Assembly (NCBI RefSeq): GCF_032823475.1
Contig: NZ_CP127915.1
Location: 186,001 to 250,000 of the forward strand
DNA: 64,000 nucleotides
Reading direction: 5' to 3'
DNA from: Acinetobacter sp. SAAs474
GTDB taxonomy: Bacteria; Pseudomonadota; Gammaproteobacteria; Pseudomonadales; Moraxellaceae
Part shown: one piece after another, positions 1 to 8,720 of the stretch
How positions within the stretch are numbered: the stretch's first letter is position 1
Layout of the letters: each line of letters begins with the position of its first letter
The notes under the pieces: model-generated
The model's database searches: none
What the model saw: the letters and a program-made list of their open reading frames with translations, nothing else
Told to the model about the DNA's origin: nothing
Translations under genes and position numbers: made by a program

Positions 1-988
1 TTTCTTGGGTCTCATCGGTCACTGATGATGCCAATCCTCCCATAATACCCGCAATCGCCAATGCTTTTTCATCATCAGCAATCACCATCACATCTTCAGA
101 TAACTCAACTTCCTGATCATTTAATAACAACAGTTTTTCAGCAGTGGTCGCTTGACGTACATGAACTGTACCCTGCACTTTGGCACCATCAAACGCATGT
201 AATGGCTGTCCCAGTTCCATTAATACATAGTTGGTAATATCAACCAAAATACTATGCTGACGAATGCCTGAACGTGCCAATGCACGCTCCATCCAAACCG
301 GTGTTACGGCTTGAGTGTTTACATTTTTAATGACACGCCCCAAATAACGTGGGCAACCTTCTGTTTCAATCACAATTGGCTTTGTATCAGTAAGCGTTAC
401 CGCGACGTCTTGAATATCTGGTGGGGTGAGCGTAATTTGATTAATGACACCAATTTCACGAGCAATCCCACGTATACTAAAACAATCACCACGGTTAGGT
501 GTAATACTAATATCAATCACGTGATCATCTAGATCTAGATATTCACGAATATCAACCCCAACCGGTGCATCGACGGGTAACTCTAATAAACCATCAATTT
601 TATCTTCTAAATCAATCTCTGATGCACCACATAGCATACCTTGAGATTCAATACCGCGTAGCTTACCTTTTTTAATTTTAAAATCACCAGGCAATACCGC
701 GCCAATGGTTGCGACCGGTGCTTTCATACCTGCACGTACATTCGGTGCACCACATACAATTTGTAATGGTGTCTCTGTACCAATATTCACTGTAGTAACA
801 CGTAGACGGTCAGCATCTGGATGCTGCTCAACGGTTAATACCTCACCCACAACAACACCAGTAAAAGGTTTTGCGGCAGGTGACAGTTCATCAACTTCTA
901 AACCTAACATGGTCAGTTGATCAGATAATGTCTCTCTATCAATTGCGGGATTCACCCATGTGCGCAACCAATTTTCGCTAATTTTCAT
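1..988 (-). CDS. pheT: Phenylalanine-tRNA ligase beta subunit (partial, 3' end outside window)
   Basis: Large subunit of the cytoplasmic (alpha-beta)2 enzyme that charges tRNA-Phe; the beta chain carries tRNA-binding and editing domains. About 329 N-terminal residues are present, roughly 40 percent of the usual 790-800; the rest runs off the left edge. The start MKISENWLRTWVNP is typical. An EMAP/OB-type tRNA-binding domain with the HPDADRL motif lies near residues 45-150, followed by the beginning of the B3/B4 editing region (SITPNRGDC near residue 185). It lies 135 bases downstream of pheS, longer than in many relatives. That spacer holds a small 5-bp hairpin (gagca/tgctc) but no convincing promoter. 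ihfA would be expected beyond the edge. Confidence 0.95.
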   Translation of the reverse strand, partial: MKISENWLRTWVNPAIDRETLSDQLTMLGLEVDELSPAAKPFTGVVVGEVLTVEQHPDADRLRVTTVNIGTETPLQIVCGAPNVRAGMKAPVATIGAVLPGDFKIKKGKLRGIESQGMLCGASEIDLEDKIDGLLELPVDAPVGVDIREYLDLDDHVIDISITPNRGDCFSIRGIAREIGVINQITLTPPDIQDVAVTLTDTKPIVIETEGCPRYLGRVIKNVNTQAVTPVWMERALARSGIRQHSILVDITNYVLMELGQPLHAFDGAKVQGTVHVRQATTAEKLLLLNDQEVELSEDVMVIADDEKALAIAGIMGGLASSVTDETQE

Positions 989-1123
989 TTATAAAAACCT
1001 ATGAATAATTTTTAAACCGCTGTATGAATGACATTTTCACCAATAGAGCAATCTTGCTCAGATTAATGCTGAGGCATTGTCATGCATGTAAAGTCACCAT
1101 CAGTCATAAATACATTAACTGTA

Positions 1124-2134
<1,011 letters not shown>

Positions 2135-2150
2135 TTAATTAAAACCGCTT

Positions 2151-2180
2151 ATTCTAACAGTTTTTGCTTATTTTGTTGAA
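2151..2180 (-). promoter_or_regulatory. Putative sigma-70 promoter of pheST
   Basis: On the minus strand a TTCAAC box is followed after 18 bases by TAGAAT, about 50 bases upstream of the pheS start. The spacing and -10 are reasonable. This is a pattern match by eye only. Confidence 0.4.
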
Positions 2181-2273
2181 GTTTCATATTAAGGAAAATT
2201 GAATTAGTCATTTTTAGACGAAAACGTATAAGATATAAAGAAATTTAAAATAAATTTAAAGAGATCATCAATA

Positions 2274-3278
2274 ATGGCACTCGATCAAATTTGGAAACAA
2301 CAGCTTACGTTAGTAACCTATGGTAATGAATATTTACAACAGAATCTGGGCTTTCAAAGTTGGCTCAATCACGCTATTTTTAATCAACATTGTTTTTATT
2401 TCAGAGACTTACTTTCACAACACCTATTAGCACAACATTTTCAAATTTGGCTAGAAGGTTTAAAAAAGCAAGGATGTCAACGTATTAGCCTACATCGATC
2501 GACACTGCTAAATGAGGAGCATAATCCAAATCCAAATATTGAATTACTGGCATTTCCACACTTTATCGTAAGTCATCATGAGAAAAATAAATATGCATGG
2601 ATTTTAGGCAAAGAATTAGCTGAATGGTATAGTGCAGATAATGATTATGAGGCACCTCAAAGTCAAACCAGCCCAGTCAGACAAGAAGTTTTTTGGCGTT
2701 ACGACTTAAATCCTAAATTATTTAAACGGATACAAACAGATTTAGACTCACCTAACTGGGATGATATTCAAGACTATATGGATAAAGAGTTATTTAATCA
2801 CAGTGCAGCCCAAGGCTTTACTGAACCTCCAGTACTTGATCAACCTTACTCAGGGCTGCAATATCCCTTATCCGAAACCGATATCCATCAGCAACAAGCT
2901 CAATCGCTACTTCCGACCAATTATTCAGCCGATTATGCACATCGTACACTGACACGTCTGGAAGCCTTATCGTATTTTGTAGAACATCAAATCCATCAAT
3001 CATCAGCTAATCATGATCATGTGCAATTACTCAATCATTTTAATCAGAAGCTAGATGACTTGTACGCTAAATTTATTGTTAAAGCGGCAAATCATTATCA
3101 AAACGCTCAACTCACCCCGATTACATTACATAATCCATTGGATGATCAAACACCATTAAGTACGACAACACATAAAAAGAAATTTAAGGACCCTCAAATT
3201 TCCAGCAAATCAGGTGCATTTACCCTCATTATTATTACCATTATTATTTGTATTATTGGCTATTATTTCGGACTATAA
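2274..3278 (+). CDS. Tail-anchored membrane protein of unknown function
   Basis: I do not recognise a named family. The 334-residue product is hydrophilic for about 310 residues, rich in Gln, His, Asn and Trp, with no signal peptide. It ends in one strongly hydrophobic segment (residues about 312-333, AFTLIIITIIICIIGYYFGL) flanked by Lys. That predicts a cytoplasmic domain anchored in the inner membrane by its C-terminus. It sits alone on the plus strand between rplT and pheS, inside what is normally a single translation operon, and shares a bidirectional terminator with rplT. The long open frame and coherent composition support real coding. The ribosome-binding site is weak (AAAGAG about 10 bases before ATG). 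Function is unknown. Confidence 0.85.
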   Translation: MALDQIWKQQLTLVTYGNEYLQQNLGFQSWLNHAIFNQHCFYFRDLLSQHLLAQHFQIWLEGLKKQGCQRISLHRSTLLNEEHNPNPNIELLAFPHFIVSHHEKNKYAWILGKELAEWYSADNDYEAPQSQTSPVRQEVFWRYDLNPKLFKRIQTDLDSPNWDDIQDYMDKELFNHSAAQGFTEPPVLDQPYSGLQYPLSETDIHQQQAQSLLPTNYSADYAHRTLTRLEALSYFVEHQIHQSSANHDHVQLLNHFNQKLDDLYAKFIVKAANHYQNAQLTPITLHNPLDDQTPLSTTTHKKKFKDPQISSKSGAFTLIIITIIICIIGYYFGL

Positions 3279-3315
3279 CATTTGTAACGTTGTTATTTGA
3301 TGCTTAATATCAATA

Positions 3316-3346
3316 AAAAAAGACCGCTAAACGCGGTCTTCTTTTT
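3316..3346. terminator. Bidirectional intrinsic terminator
   Basis: A 7-bp stem (agaccgc/gcggtct) with a 5-base loop is preceded by an A-run and followed by a T-rich run. It can end both the plus-strand unknown gene and minus-strand rplT. Confidence 0.85.
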
Positions 3347-3359
3347 ATGCGATCTCGCC

Positions 3360-3719
3360 TTATGCAGCTAATGCGCTTTTTGCTTTTTCAGCTAAAGCAG
3401 CAAATGTAACTGCATCATGCATAGCGATGTCTGCAAGTACACGACGGTCGATAATTACTTGTGCTTTTTTCAAGCCAGCAATCATACGGCTGTATGACAA
3501 ACCATTTAAACGCGCACCAGCATTAATACGCGCAATCCATAAAGCACGGAATTGACGTTTTTTCTGACGACGGTCACGGTAAGCATATTGACCAGCTTTG
3601 ATTACTGCTTGGAACGCTACGCGATAAACACGTGAACGAGCACCATAGTAACCTTTAGCGCGAGCAAGAATTTTTTTGTGACGGCGATGAGCCTGTACAC
3701 CACGTTTTACACGAGCCAT
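3360..3719 (-). CDS. rplT: 50S ribosomal protein L20
   Basis: Binds 23S rRNA early in 50S assembly; in E. coli it also represses its own operon by binding a leader RNA that mimics its rRNA site. The 119 residues are the usual length, with the very basic N-terminal extension ([20 protein letters not shown]) and the C-terminal globular domain ([15 protein letters not shown]). It starts 11 bases after rpmI, with an AAGGAG-like ribosome-binding site in the gap, so the two are cotranscribed. Confidence 0.98.
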   Translation of the reverse strand: MARVKRGVQAHRRHKKILARAKGYYGARSRVYRVAFQAVIKAGQYAYRDRRQKKRQFRALWIARINAGARLNGLSYSRMIAGLKKAQVIIDRRVLADIAMHDAVTFAALAEKAKSALAA

Positions 3720-3730
3720 TTATAATCTCC

Positions 3731-3925
3731 TTAGATGTACGGGCACATACGGCGAACTGAAGCAACGTCACTCACGTGAACCATTACACAGCCGCGTAAT
3801 TGACGAATACGCTTAGCAGATTTTTTGGTCAAAATGTGGCGTTTGAACGCTTGTTTACGCTTAAAACCGTTAGCAGTAGCTTTAAAACGCTTTGCTGCAC
3901 CACGGCGAGTTTTCATCTTAGGCAT
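3731..3925 (-). CDS. rpmI: 50S ribosomal protein L35
   Basis: Small basic protein of the large ribosomal subunit, 64 residues, typical length. The start [15 protein letters not shown] and the centre [18 protein letters not shown] are diagnostic. The ribosome-binding site AAGAGG precedes ATG by 5 bases. It is the first gene of the rpmI-rplT pair. infC, normally directly upstream, is about 4.2 kb away here, so this pair needs its own promoter. Confidence 0.98.
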   Translation of the reverse strand: MPKMKTRRGAAKRFKATANGFKRKQAFKRHILTKKSAKRIRQLRGCVMVHVSDVASVRRMCPYI

Positions 3926-3997
3926 AACAACCTCTTTTGAACACCTGTTCGGAACGTCTGCACCATTGCAAAACGACCTGCAGGTAAGGGAGCGAGT

Positions 3998-4026
3998 ATT
4001 CTAATGCATCTTTACTTAAAACAAAA
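3998..4026 (-). promoter_or_regulatory. Putative rpmI-rplT promoter
   Basis: On the minus strand TAGAAT lies about 75 bases upstream of rpmI, with TTTTGT 17 bases (or TTGTTT 15 bases) before it. The resulting leader of about 65 bases contains ACCUGCAGGU and several short self-complementary stretches, so it could fold. L20 feedback as in E. coli is possible, but I cannot show it. Confidence 0.35.
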
Positions 4027-4142
4027 GCGCTTATTTAAAACACGCTTTTTAACTTCAGCTCACGTCATATTTTCAAACACAGAACAAACATGGATTCTAA
4101 ATTAAATCGTATAATCCTATATCTCCATCACATAATTCATCT

Positions 4143-5393
4143 ATGAAAACAGCACAGGACGCTTTTGCAGCACTAAGATATCGGGATTTTTCTATTATTA
4201 CCCTGAATCAATTTTGTCTTACCTTAGCAATCTTGATTCAAGAAATTATTGTCGCTTATACACTTTATCAAATGACCAAAGATCCACTTACACTTGGCCT
4301 CATTGGTTTAGCTGAAGCGATTCCTTTTATTGCATTATCACTTTGGGGTGGCTATTTTGCAGATCGCTTTAATAAGCAAACCATTATGAAAATATGCTTA
4401 TTTTTTGCTATGCCAATGCCCTTAATTTTATGGTGGTTATTTCATCAACATAGTCTACAACATATTAGTCTAGCAAGCTTGTCATGGGGAATATATGCTG
4501 TTGTATTTGTACTGGGTACCATTCGCGGCTTTTATAACCCATCAGCAACATCATTAAAACCTTTTTTAATTCCACGTCAGTTATACGCTAATGGTGCGAC
4601 ATGGACCACCATTGGATGGCAAAGTGGCGTCATTATTGGTCCCGTCTTAGGTGGATTTATGTTGGCAGGGCTGGGAAAAGAAACCAGTTTATGGGCCGTC
4701 GCTATTCTGCTTACAATATGTTTTATTTTAATAAATTTACTCAGTGCTAGAACATTTCCACCAATTGACAGTCATGACCTGCTACAAAGTTTAGGAGATG
4801 GTTTTCGTTTTATTTGGAAAACTCAAATTGTACTTTGGGCAATTTCTTTGGATCTGGTATCCGTTTTATTTGGTGGAGTTATTGCATTACTGCCTATTTT
4901 TGCTGAAGATATTTTAAAGGTAGGACCTGAAGGCTTAGGTTATTTACGTGCCGCACCATCGATTGGTGCATTAGTGACCATGATTGCACTAACTAAATTT
5001 CCACCAACACAACATGCATGGCGAAATATGCTATTGGCTGTTGCAGGTTTTGGAGTATTTACAATTCTATTTGCCTTATCTGATCATCTTTGGCTGTCAT
5101 TAGTCGCACTGGCGCTGACAGGTGCATGTGATAGTATTTCTGTTGTGATTCGCCAAACTATTTTACAAATTTATCCTCCTGAAAATATGCGTGGCCGTGT
5201 AGCAGCAGTCAATGGCATGTTTGTATCGAGCAGTAATGAATTAGGCGCATTCGAGTCAGGCTTGGCAGCCAAATATATGGGAACCATTTTAGCAACACTG
5301 GTTGGTGGTAGTGTCACATTATTGGTTGTTGCTATAAGCTGGCGTAAAACCAAAGCTTTATTTCATCTCGATATCACCCAAGGACAACGCTAA
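4143..5393 (+). CDS. MFS transporter, EntS-like
   Basis: Inner-membrane secondary transporter of the major facilitator superfamily, 416 residues with about 12 hydrophobic segments. The loop GGYFADRFNKQTIMK (residues about 68-82) is the MFS motif A equivalent between TM2 and TM3. A second such loop (YPPENMRGRVAAVNGMF) lies between TM10 and TM11. The overall pattern fits the EntS/MFS_3 group of siderophore or drug exporters, but the substrate cannot be read from the sequence. It diverges from rpmI across a 217-base region and is followed by a long hairpin and a secreted TonB-C-domain gene on the same strand. No siderophore synthesis gene is nearby. Confidence 0.9.
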   Translation: MKTAQDAFAALRYRDFSIITLNQFCLTLAILIQEIIVAYTLYQMTKDPLTLGLIGLAEAIPFIALSLWGGYFADRFNKQTIMKICLFFAMPMPLILWWLFHQHSLQHISLASLSWGIYAVVFVLGTIRGFYNPSATSLKPFLIPRQLYANGATWTTIGWQSGVIIGPVLGGFMLAGLGKETSLWAVAILLTICFILINLLSARTFPPIDSHDLLQSLGDGFRFIWKTQIVLWAISLDLVSVLFGGVIALLPIFAEDILKVGPEGLGYLRAAPSIGALVTMIALTKFPPTQHAWRNMLLAVAGFGVFTILFALSDHLWLSLVALALTGACDSISVVIRQTILQIYPPENMRGRVAAVNGMFVSSSNELGAFESGLAAKYMGTILATLVGGSVTLLVVAISWRKTKALFHLDITQGQR

Positions 5394-5450
5394 ATCGTTA
5401 TCAAAATATTACTTTTAAACTTGTCTTGCGAAATCAATGTCATAATTCTA

Positions 5451-5491
5451 AGGGATCGCTTATCTTGGTGAAGATCAAGCATCAGATCCCT
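5451..5491. repeat. Long imperfect hairpin without U-tract
   Basis: The arms agggatc/gatccct enclose a second stem gctt-atctt/aagat-c-aagc with loop ggtg. That makes about 16 base pairs with a one-base and a four-base bulge. It is followed by tcaataattt, not a clean T-run, so it is a poor intrinsic terminator. It lies about 45 bases before the next start codon. Confidence 0.6.
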
Positions 5492-5536
5492 CAATAATTT
5501 AAATGATTATCACCCAACTTAACCAAGATTATCACT

Positions 5537-6265
5537 ATGAAACCTATTTTTTATCTCGCACTTTTATTCGCTTTAGGGACACACACTAGCCATAGTGCAA
5601 CAACCGCAGTTAATCAATTAAAAATCCAAAAAAGTGAGGCATTACCTGCTCACTTAACAACACGTATTTCATGGACGCAATTTCCACAACCACAATATAC
5701 AGCTCAAGATTTAGATGGGCAAAATCGTACAGCAATCATTCGCATTCATGCAGATGAAACTGGTCAAATCACCAAGGCAACCACACAAGAAAGTAGCGGT
5801 TTAGCAGCATTAGATCAAATTTTATTAACTGCTGTACGTCATGCCAAGGTGAACCCACCCATACAAAATGAAGTACCTGTTGCCATGATTGGCTATCAAA
5901 CATTTCAACTCAGATTACCAGATGAGCATGAAGAGAACTGTAATTTAAGTTTTCAATCACAAAATTGGCTGGCACAAAATCGTGCCGAAAAAACAGCTTT
6001 TCAGTATCAACAACAACCTTCTATCACATTAACTCGGGATGATTTAAAAAATCATGATCGAAGCATTGCATTTAAATTTAAAGTAGGTCGTGCTGGACAA
6101 GTAAAAAAGGTTGACATCATTCAAGGCTCAGGCAACTATGATTTAGATCAAAAAGTACGACAAGCCATCTTAAACAGTCAAATTCATGTCAAACGTAGTA
6201 TCAGTACATTATGGCTATATAAGAAATCAACTTTCAAAGACTATATTACGTTTAAACATTGTTAG
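5537..6265 (+). CDS. Secreted protein with two TonB C-terminal-like domains
   Basis: The 242-residue product begins with a cleavable-looking signal peptide (MKPIFYLALLFALGTHTSHSA). Two tandem domains follow that resemble the TonB C-terminal fold. The first spans about residues 45-135, with FPQPQYTAQDLDGQ, the strand AIIRIHADETGQI and SSGLAALDQ. The second spans about residues 155-230, with FKFKVGRAGQVKKV and GSGNYDLDQ. The usual TonB Pro-rich spacer and ExbB/D-interacting N-terminal helix are missing. It therefore probably works in the periplasm rather than as an energy transducer; this is inference. Two Cys residues (one in domain 2, one at the very C-terminus) could pair. Relatives are often annotated energy transducer TonB. 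Confidence 0.82.
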   Translation: MKPIFYLALLFALGTHTSHSATTAVNQLKIQKSEALPAHLTTRISWTQFPQPQYTAQDLDGQNRTAIIRIHADETGQITKATTQESSGLAALDQILLTAVRHAKVNPPIQNEVPVAMIGYQTFQLRLPDEHEENCNLSFQSQNWLAQNRAEKTAFQYQQQPSITLTRDDLKNHDRSIAFKFKVGRAGQVKKVDIIQGSGNYDLDQKVRQAILNSQIHVKRSISTLWLYKKSTFKDYITFKHC

Positions 6266-6402
6266 TACTTAATCCATCATAGATACGGTTGGCTAAAAAG
6301 AGTGAATATCAAGCGCTAAAATAGAATGCTATTTTAAACTTAATCCATATATCCACCATTACTTTAGCCACCATATTTTGGATCACGCTGTCTGAATATG
6401 GC

Positions 6403-6840
6403 CTATTCAGATAAGGTCGCAAAACCCGAAAAAGAAAGATAAATAAAAATATAACGGCCACACTTGGCTAAACTAATCATCAATAAAAATCGTAGAAAGT
6501 TTTCTTTAAATAAACCTGCAATTAAAGTAATTGGATCACCAATAATCGGGACCCAACTCAGTAATAATGACCAAAAACCATATTTTTGATATATATTTTG
6601 TGCGCGCAACAACTGTTTTTCGGAAACTGGAAACCATTTTTTAGTTCTATAAGCGGTAATTTTGACGCCTAAGTACCAATTAACACATGAGCCTAAAATA
6701 TTACCAATACTTGCAATCACAATTAATAACCACACTGCATAATGATCTTGAATAAATAAAGCCACTAAAACAGCTTCTGATTGCAATGGTAATAATGTTG
6801 CGGCACCAAATGCGGCAATAAACAACAATAATAAACTCAT
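6403..6840 (-). CDS. YqaA/DedA-family membrane protein
   Basis: A 145-residue integral membrane protein of the VTT/DedA superfamily. YqaA-like hallmarks are ASIGNILGSCVNWYLG near residue 40 and the re-entrant-loop motif YGFWSLLLSWVPIIGDP (about residues 85-101), followed by the loop GLFKENFLRF. DedA-superfamily proteins are linked to lipid scrambling, including undecaprenyl-phosphate recycling; the role of the short YqaA branch is less clear. I chose the ATG giving MSLLLLFIAAFG. It overlaps the TGA of the upstream membrane gene (ATGA), which shows translational coupling. The longer upstream frame only adds unlikely Cys-rich residues. It converges with the TonB-C gene. Confidence 0.9.
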   Translation of the reverse strand: MSLLLLFIAAFGAATLLPLQSEAVLVALFIQDHYAVWLLIVIASIGNILGSCVNWYLGVKITAYRTKKWFPVSEKQLLRAQNIYQKYGFWSLLLSWVPIIGDPITLIAGLFKENFLRFLLMISLAKCGRYIFIYLSFSGFATLSE

Positions 6841-7133
6841 TTGGCAGCAGATAACCCGAGTTTTTTCTTGGTTTCTAAATACGCATAGTTCGACCAAATA
6901 ACAGCACCAATCACAATCACAATCCGTGCCCATGTATAGCGCTGTGTAATAGGATCAATCGCTTGTTTTAAACGAGTTTGGTCCGATGTCGTTAAAATTT
7001 CAAGTATATGTTGCACATGAACTGCTTCGATGACAAATAAAATCAGGCATAGTGCAATACTTAAAATAATACTCCAATATATTTGAGGATTAGCCTCTAC
7101 AATACGGGTAAAATTAAGCAAAAAATCTTTCAT
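6837..7133 (-). CDS. Small two-helix membrane protein, unknown
   Basis: No family recognised. The 98-residue product has a hydrophobic segment around residues 16-38 (IYWSIILSIALCLILFVIEA), an amphipathic middle, and a second segment near residues 68-85 (WARIVIVIGAVIWSNYAYL) ending in a basic tail. I chose ATG (MKDFLLNF) with GGAT seven bases upstream, rather than the TTG four codons earlier. Its stop overlaps the start of the YqaA/DedA-type gene by four bases, so the two are almost certainly cotranslated and may act together. Confidence 0.8.
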   Translation of the reverse strand: MKDFLLNFTRIVEANPQIYWSIILSIALCLILFVIEAVHVQHILEILTTSDQTRLKQAIDPITQRYTWARIVIVIGAVIWSNYAYLETKKKLGLSAAK

Positions 7134-7196
7134 GTCATTATCCAATTAAAAAATCATCATCCAGATGATTTTCAATCTTAACATAGCGACACAAAC

Positions 7197-7814
7197 TTAA
7201 ATTGCTATTGCCATCGCTTTACGCACAGCTGGACGTGCAGCAATTCGATCTCGATAAGCCTTAACATGTGGATAATCATTTAAATCAATTTGTTGCCATT
7301 CATAACGATCGACCCAAGGGAAAATCGCCATATCCGCAATCGAATATTCTCCAGCAACATAGGCCTGCCCAATCAACTGTTGATTAAGAACAGCATATAG
7401 CCTTTTAGTTTCATTGACATAACGATCAGTAGCATACTTAATCCGCTCAGGTGCGAAACGACTAAAATGGTGATTTTGCCCCAACATAGGACCAAATCCT
7501 GCCATTTGCCACATTAACCATTGCTCAACTTCAACACGGGCTTGTTCATGCTCGGGATAAAATTTTCCAGTCTTACGTCCTAAATATTGTAAAATTGCAC
7601 CCGATTCAAATATTGAAATAGGCTGATGCTGTGGTCCATCTTGATCCACAATTGCAGGAATTTTATTATTTGGCGATATTCTTAAAAAATCAGGTTGAAA
7701 TTGATCATCTTCTAAAATATTAATCGGAAAAATTTGATAATCTAAATCCATTTCTTCTAAAGCAATAGTGATCTTCAAGCCATTGGGTGTACCCCAATAA
7801 TATAAATCAATCAT
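7197..7814 (-). CDS. Glutathione S-transferase family protein, YfcG-like
   Basis: Cytosolic thioredoxin-fold protein of 205 residues. The N-terminal half has the YfcG/Nu-class signature YWGTPNGLKITIALEE (residues 6-21) and SPNNKIPAIVD with the cis-Pro; FESGAILQYLGRK follows. The C-terminal all-helical domain contains YSIADMAIFPWVDR. E. coli YfcG has glutathione-dependent disulfide reductase activity. By analogy this may be a disulfide-bond oxidoreductase, but the substrate is not known. The start is supported by AAGGAT eight bases upstream. It is monocistronic, with a possible TATGCT -10 about 35 bases upstream. Confidence 0.92.
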   Translation of the reverse strand: MIDLYYWGTPNGLKITIALEEMDLDYQIFPINILEDDQFQPDFLRISPNNKIPAIVDQDGPQHQPISIFESGAILQYLGRKTGKFYPEHEQARVEVEQWLMWQMAGFGPMLGQNHHFSRFAPERIKYATDRYVNETKRLYAVLNQQLIGQAYVAGEYSIADMAIFPWVDRYEWQQIDLNDYPHVKAYRDRIAARPAVRKAMAIAI

Positions 7815-8120
7815 GGATTATCCTTTTCATTTTATTTCTTTATAGCATAACTGATCTTAAAAATTATGCGAAACAGGTAAAAACATACAATTTATTTCAT
7901 ACTCAAGCATCGAGTATATTGAGTTTATGTTAAATAAAAACAGTATTTATTGTATAAAAATATTAATCTTAGCAATTCAATCAATACTTTATCTTATGAT
8001 CAGCAAAAGATGATGGTCAAGATATCACGATCAGCAACATACAACTTCAGATCGTTGAGAATAGAATCGACTAAAAATCATCCAATACCGAAAATTATTC
8101 AGCAAACTGCCTATAAATAA
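7815..8120. other. Intergenic region, AT-rich
   Basis: This spacer between the divergent starts and ends of the GST gene and infC has no open frame of note. Close to the GST gene there is the ribosome-binding site and a weak promoter. A short inverted repeat (tactc/gagta) lies around 7900-7916. I see nothing else. Confidence 0.5.
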
Positions 8121-8149
8121 AAAAAGCACTGCCAATGCAGTGCTTTTTT
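8121..8149 (-). terminator. infC terminator
   Basis: Stem aaaaagcactgc/gcagtgcttttt, 12 bp with the loop caat, giving a T-run on the minus strand. It lies 15 bases after the infC stop. The A/T symmetry lets it work in either direction. Confidence 0.88.
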
Positions 8150-8163
8150 ATATCATGAAAATC

Positions 8164-8715
8164 TTACTTTTTCTTTTTCGGGCCAAGTAACATTCCCATT
8201 TGGCGACCTTCCATTTTGGGTGCCTGCTCAACTACACCCATCTCAGCCACATCAGCTTCAATTTTTTGTAATTGTGCAAGACCCAATTGTTGGTGCGCCA
8301 TTTCACGACCACGGAAACGAAGTGTGATTTTAACCTTGTTACCTTCTTCAAGAAATTTGATGATGGCACGTAATTTCACATTATAATCACCAACATCGGT
8401 CGCAGGGCGGAGCTTGATTTCTTTCACCTGCACTTGATGTTGTTTTTTCTTCGCTTCTTTTTGCTTTTGTTTTAAATCAAACAAATGCTTATTAAAGTCC
8501 ATGATCTTACAGACTGGTGGTTCTGTATTCGCAACAATCTCAACAAGATCAAGATCGACACTTTCTGCAGCACGTAAAGCTTCTGCCAAGCTTACGATAC
8601 CTTTTTGCTCACCATTTTCGTCAACAAGACGAACTTCTTTCGCACGAATTTCATCATTCAAGGCAGGACGGTTTGATTTATTACCGCCCTGTTGATTACG
8701 GTCAGGCTGTTTAAT
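8164..8715 (-). CDS. infC: Translation initiation factor IF-3, AUU start
   Basis: IF-3 binds the 30S subunit and rejects non-canonical start codons and non-initiator tRNAs. The 183 residues fit the family (180 in E. coli). The N-domain holds [18 protein letters not shown], the linker is Lys-rich ([19 protein letters not shown]), and the C-domain holds [18 protein letters not shown]. The first in-frame ATG would remove 18 residues before NDEIRAKEV. The true start is most likely ATT ([11 protein letters not shown]) with GGAG eight bases upstream. Rare AUU starts in infC are known to let IF-3 repress its own translation. The Shine-Dalgarno lies in the last codons of thrS, five bases from its stop. 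Confidence 0.95.
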   Translation of the reverse strand: MKQPDRNQQGGNKSNRPALNDEIRAKEVRLVDENGEQKGIVSLAEALRAAESVDLDLVEIVANTEPPVCKIMDFNKHLFDLKQKQKEAKKKQHQVQVKEIKLRPATDVGDYNVKLRAIIKFLEEGNKVKITLRFRGREMAHQQLGLAQLQKIEADVAEMGVVEQAPKMEGRQMGMLLGPKKKK

Positions 8716-8720
8716 CGCTG

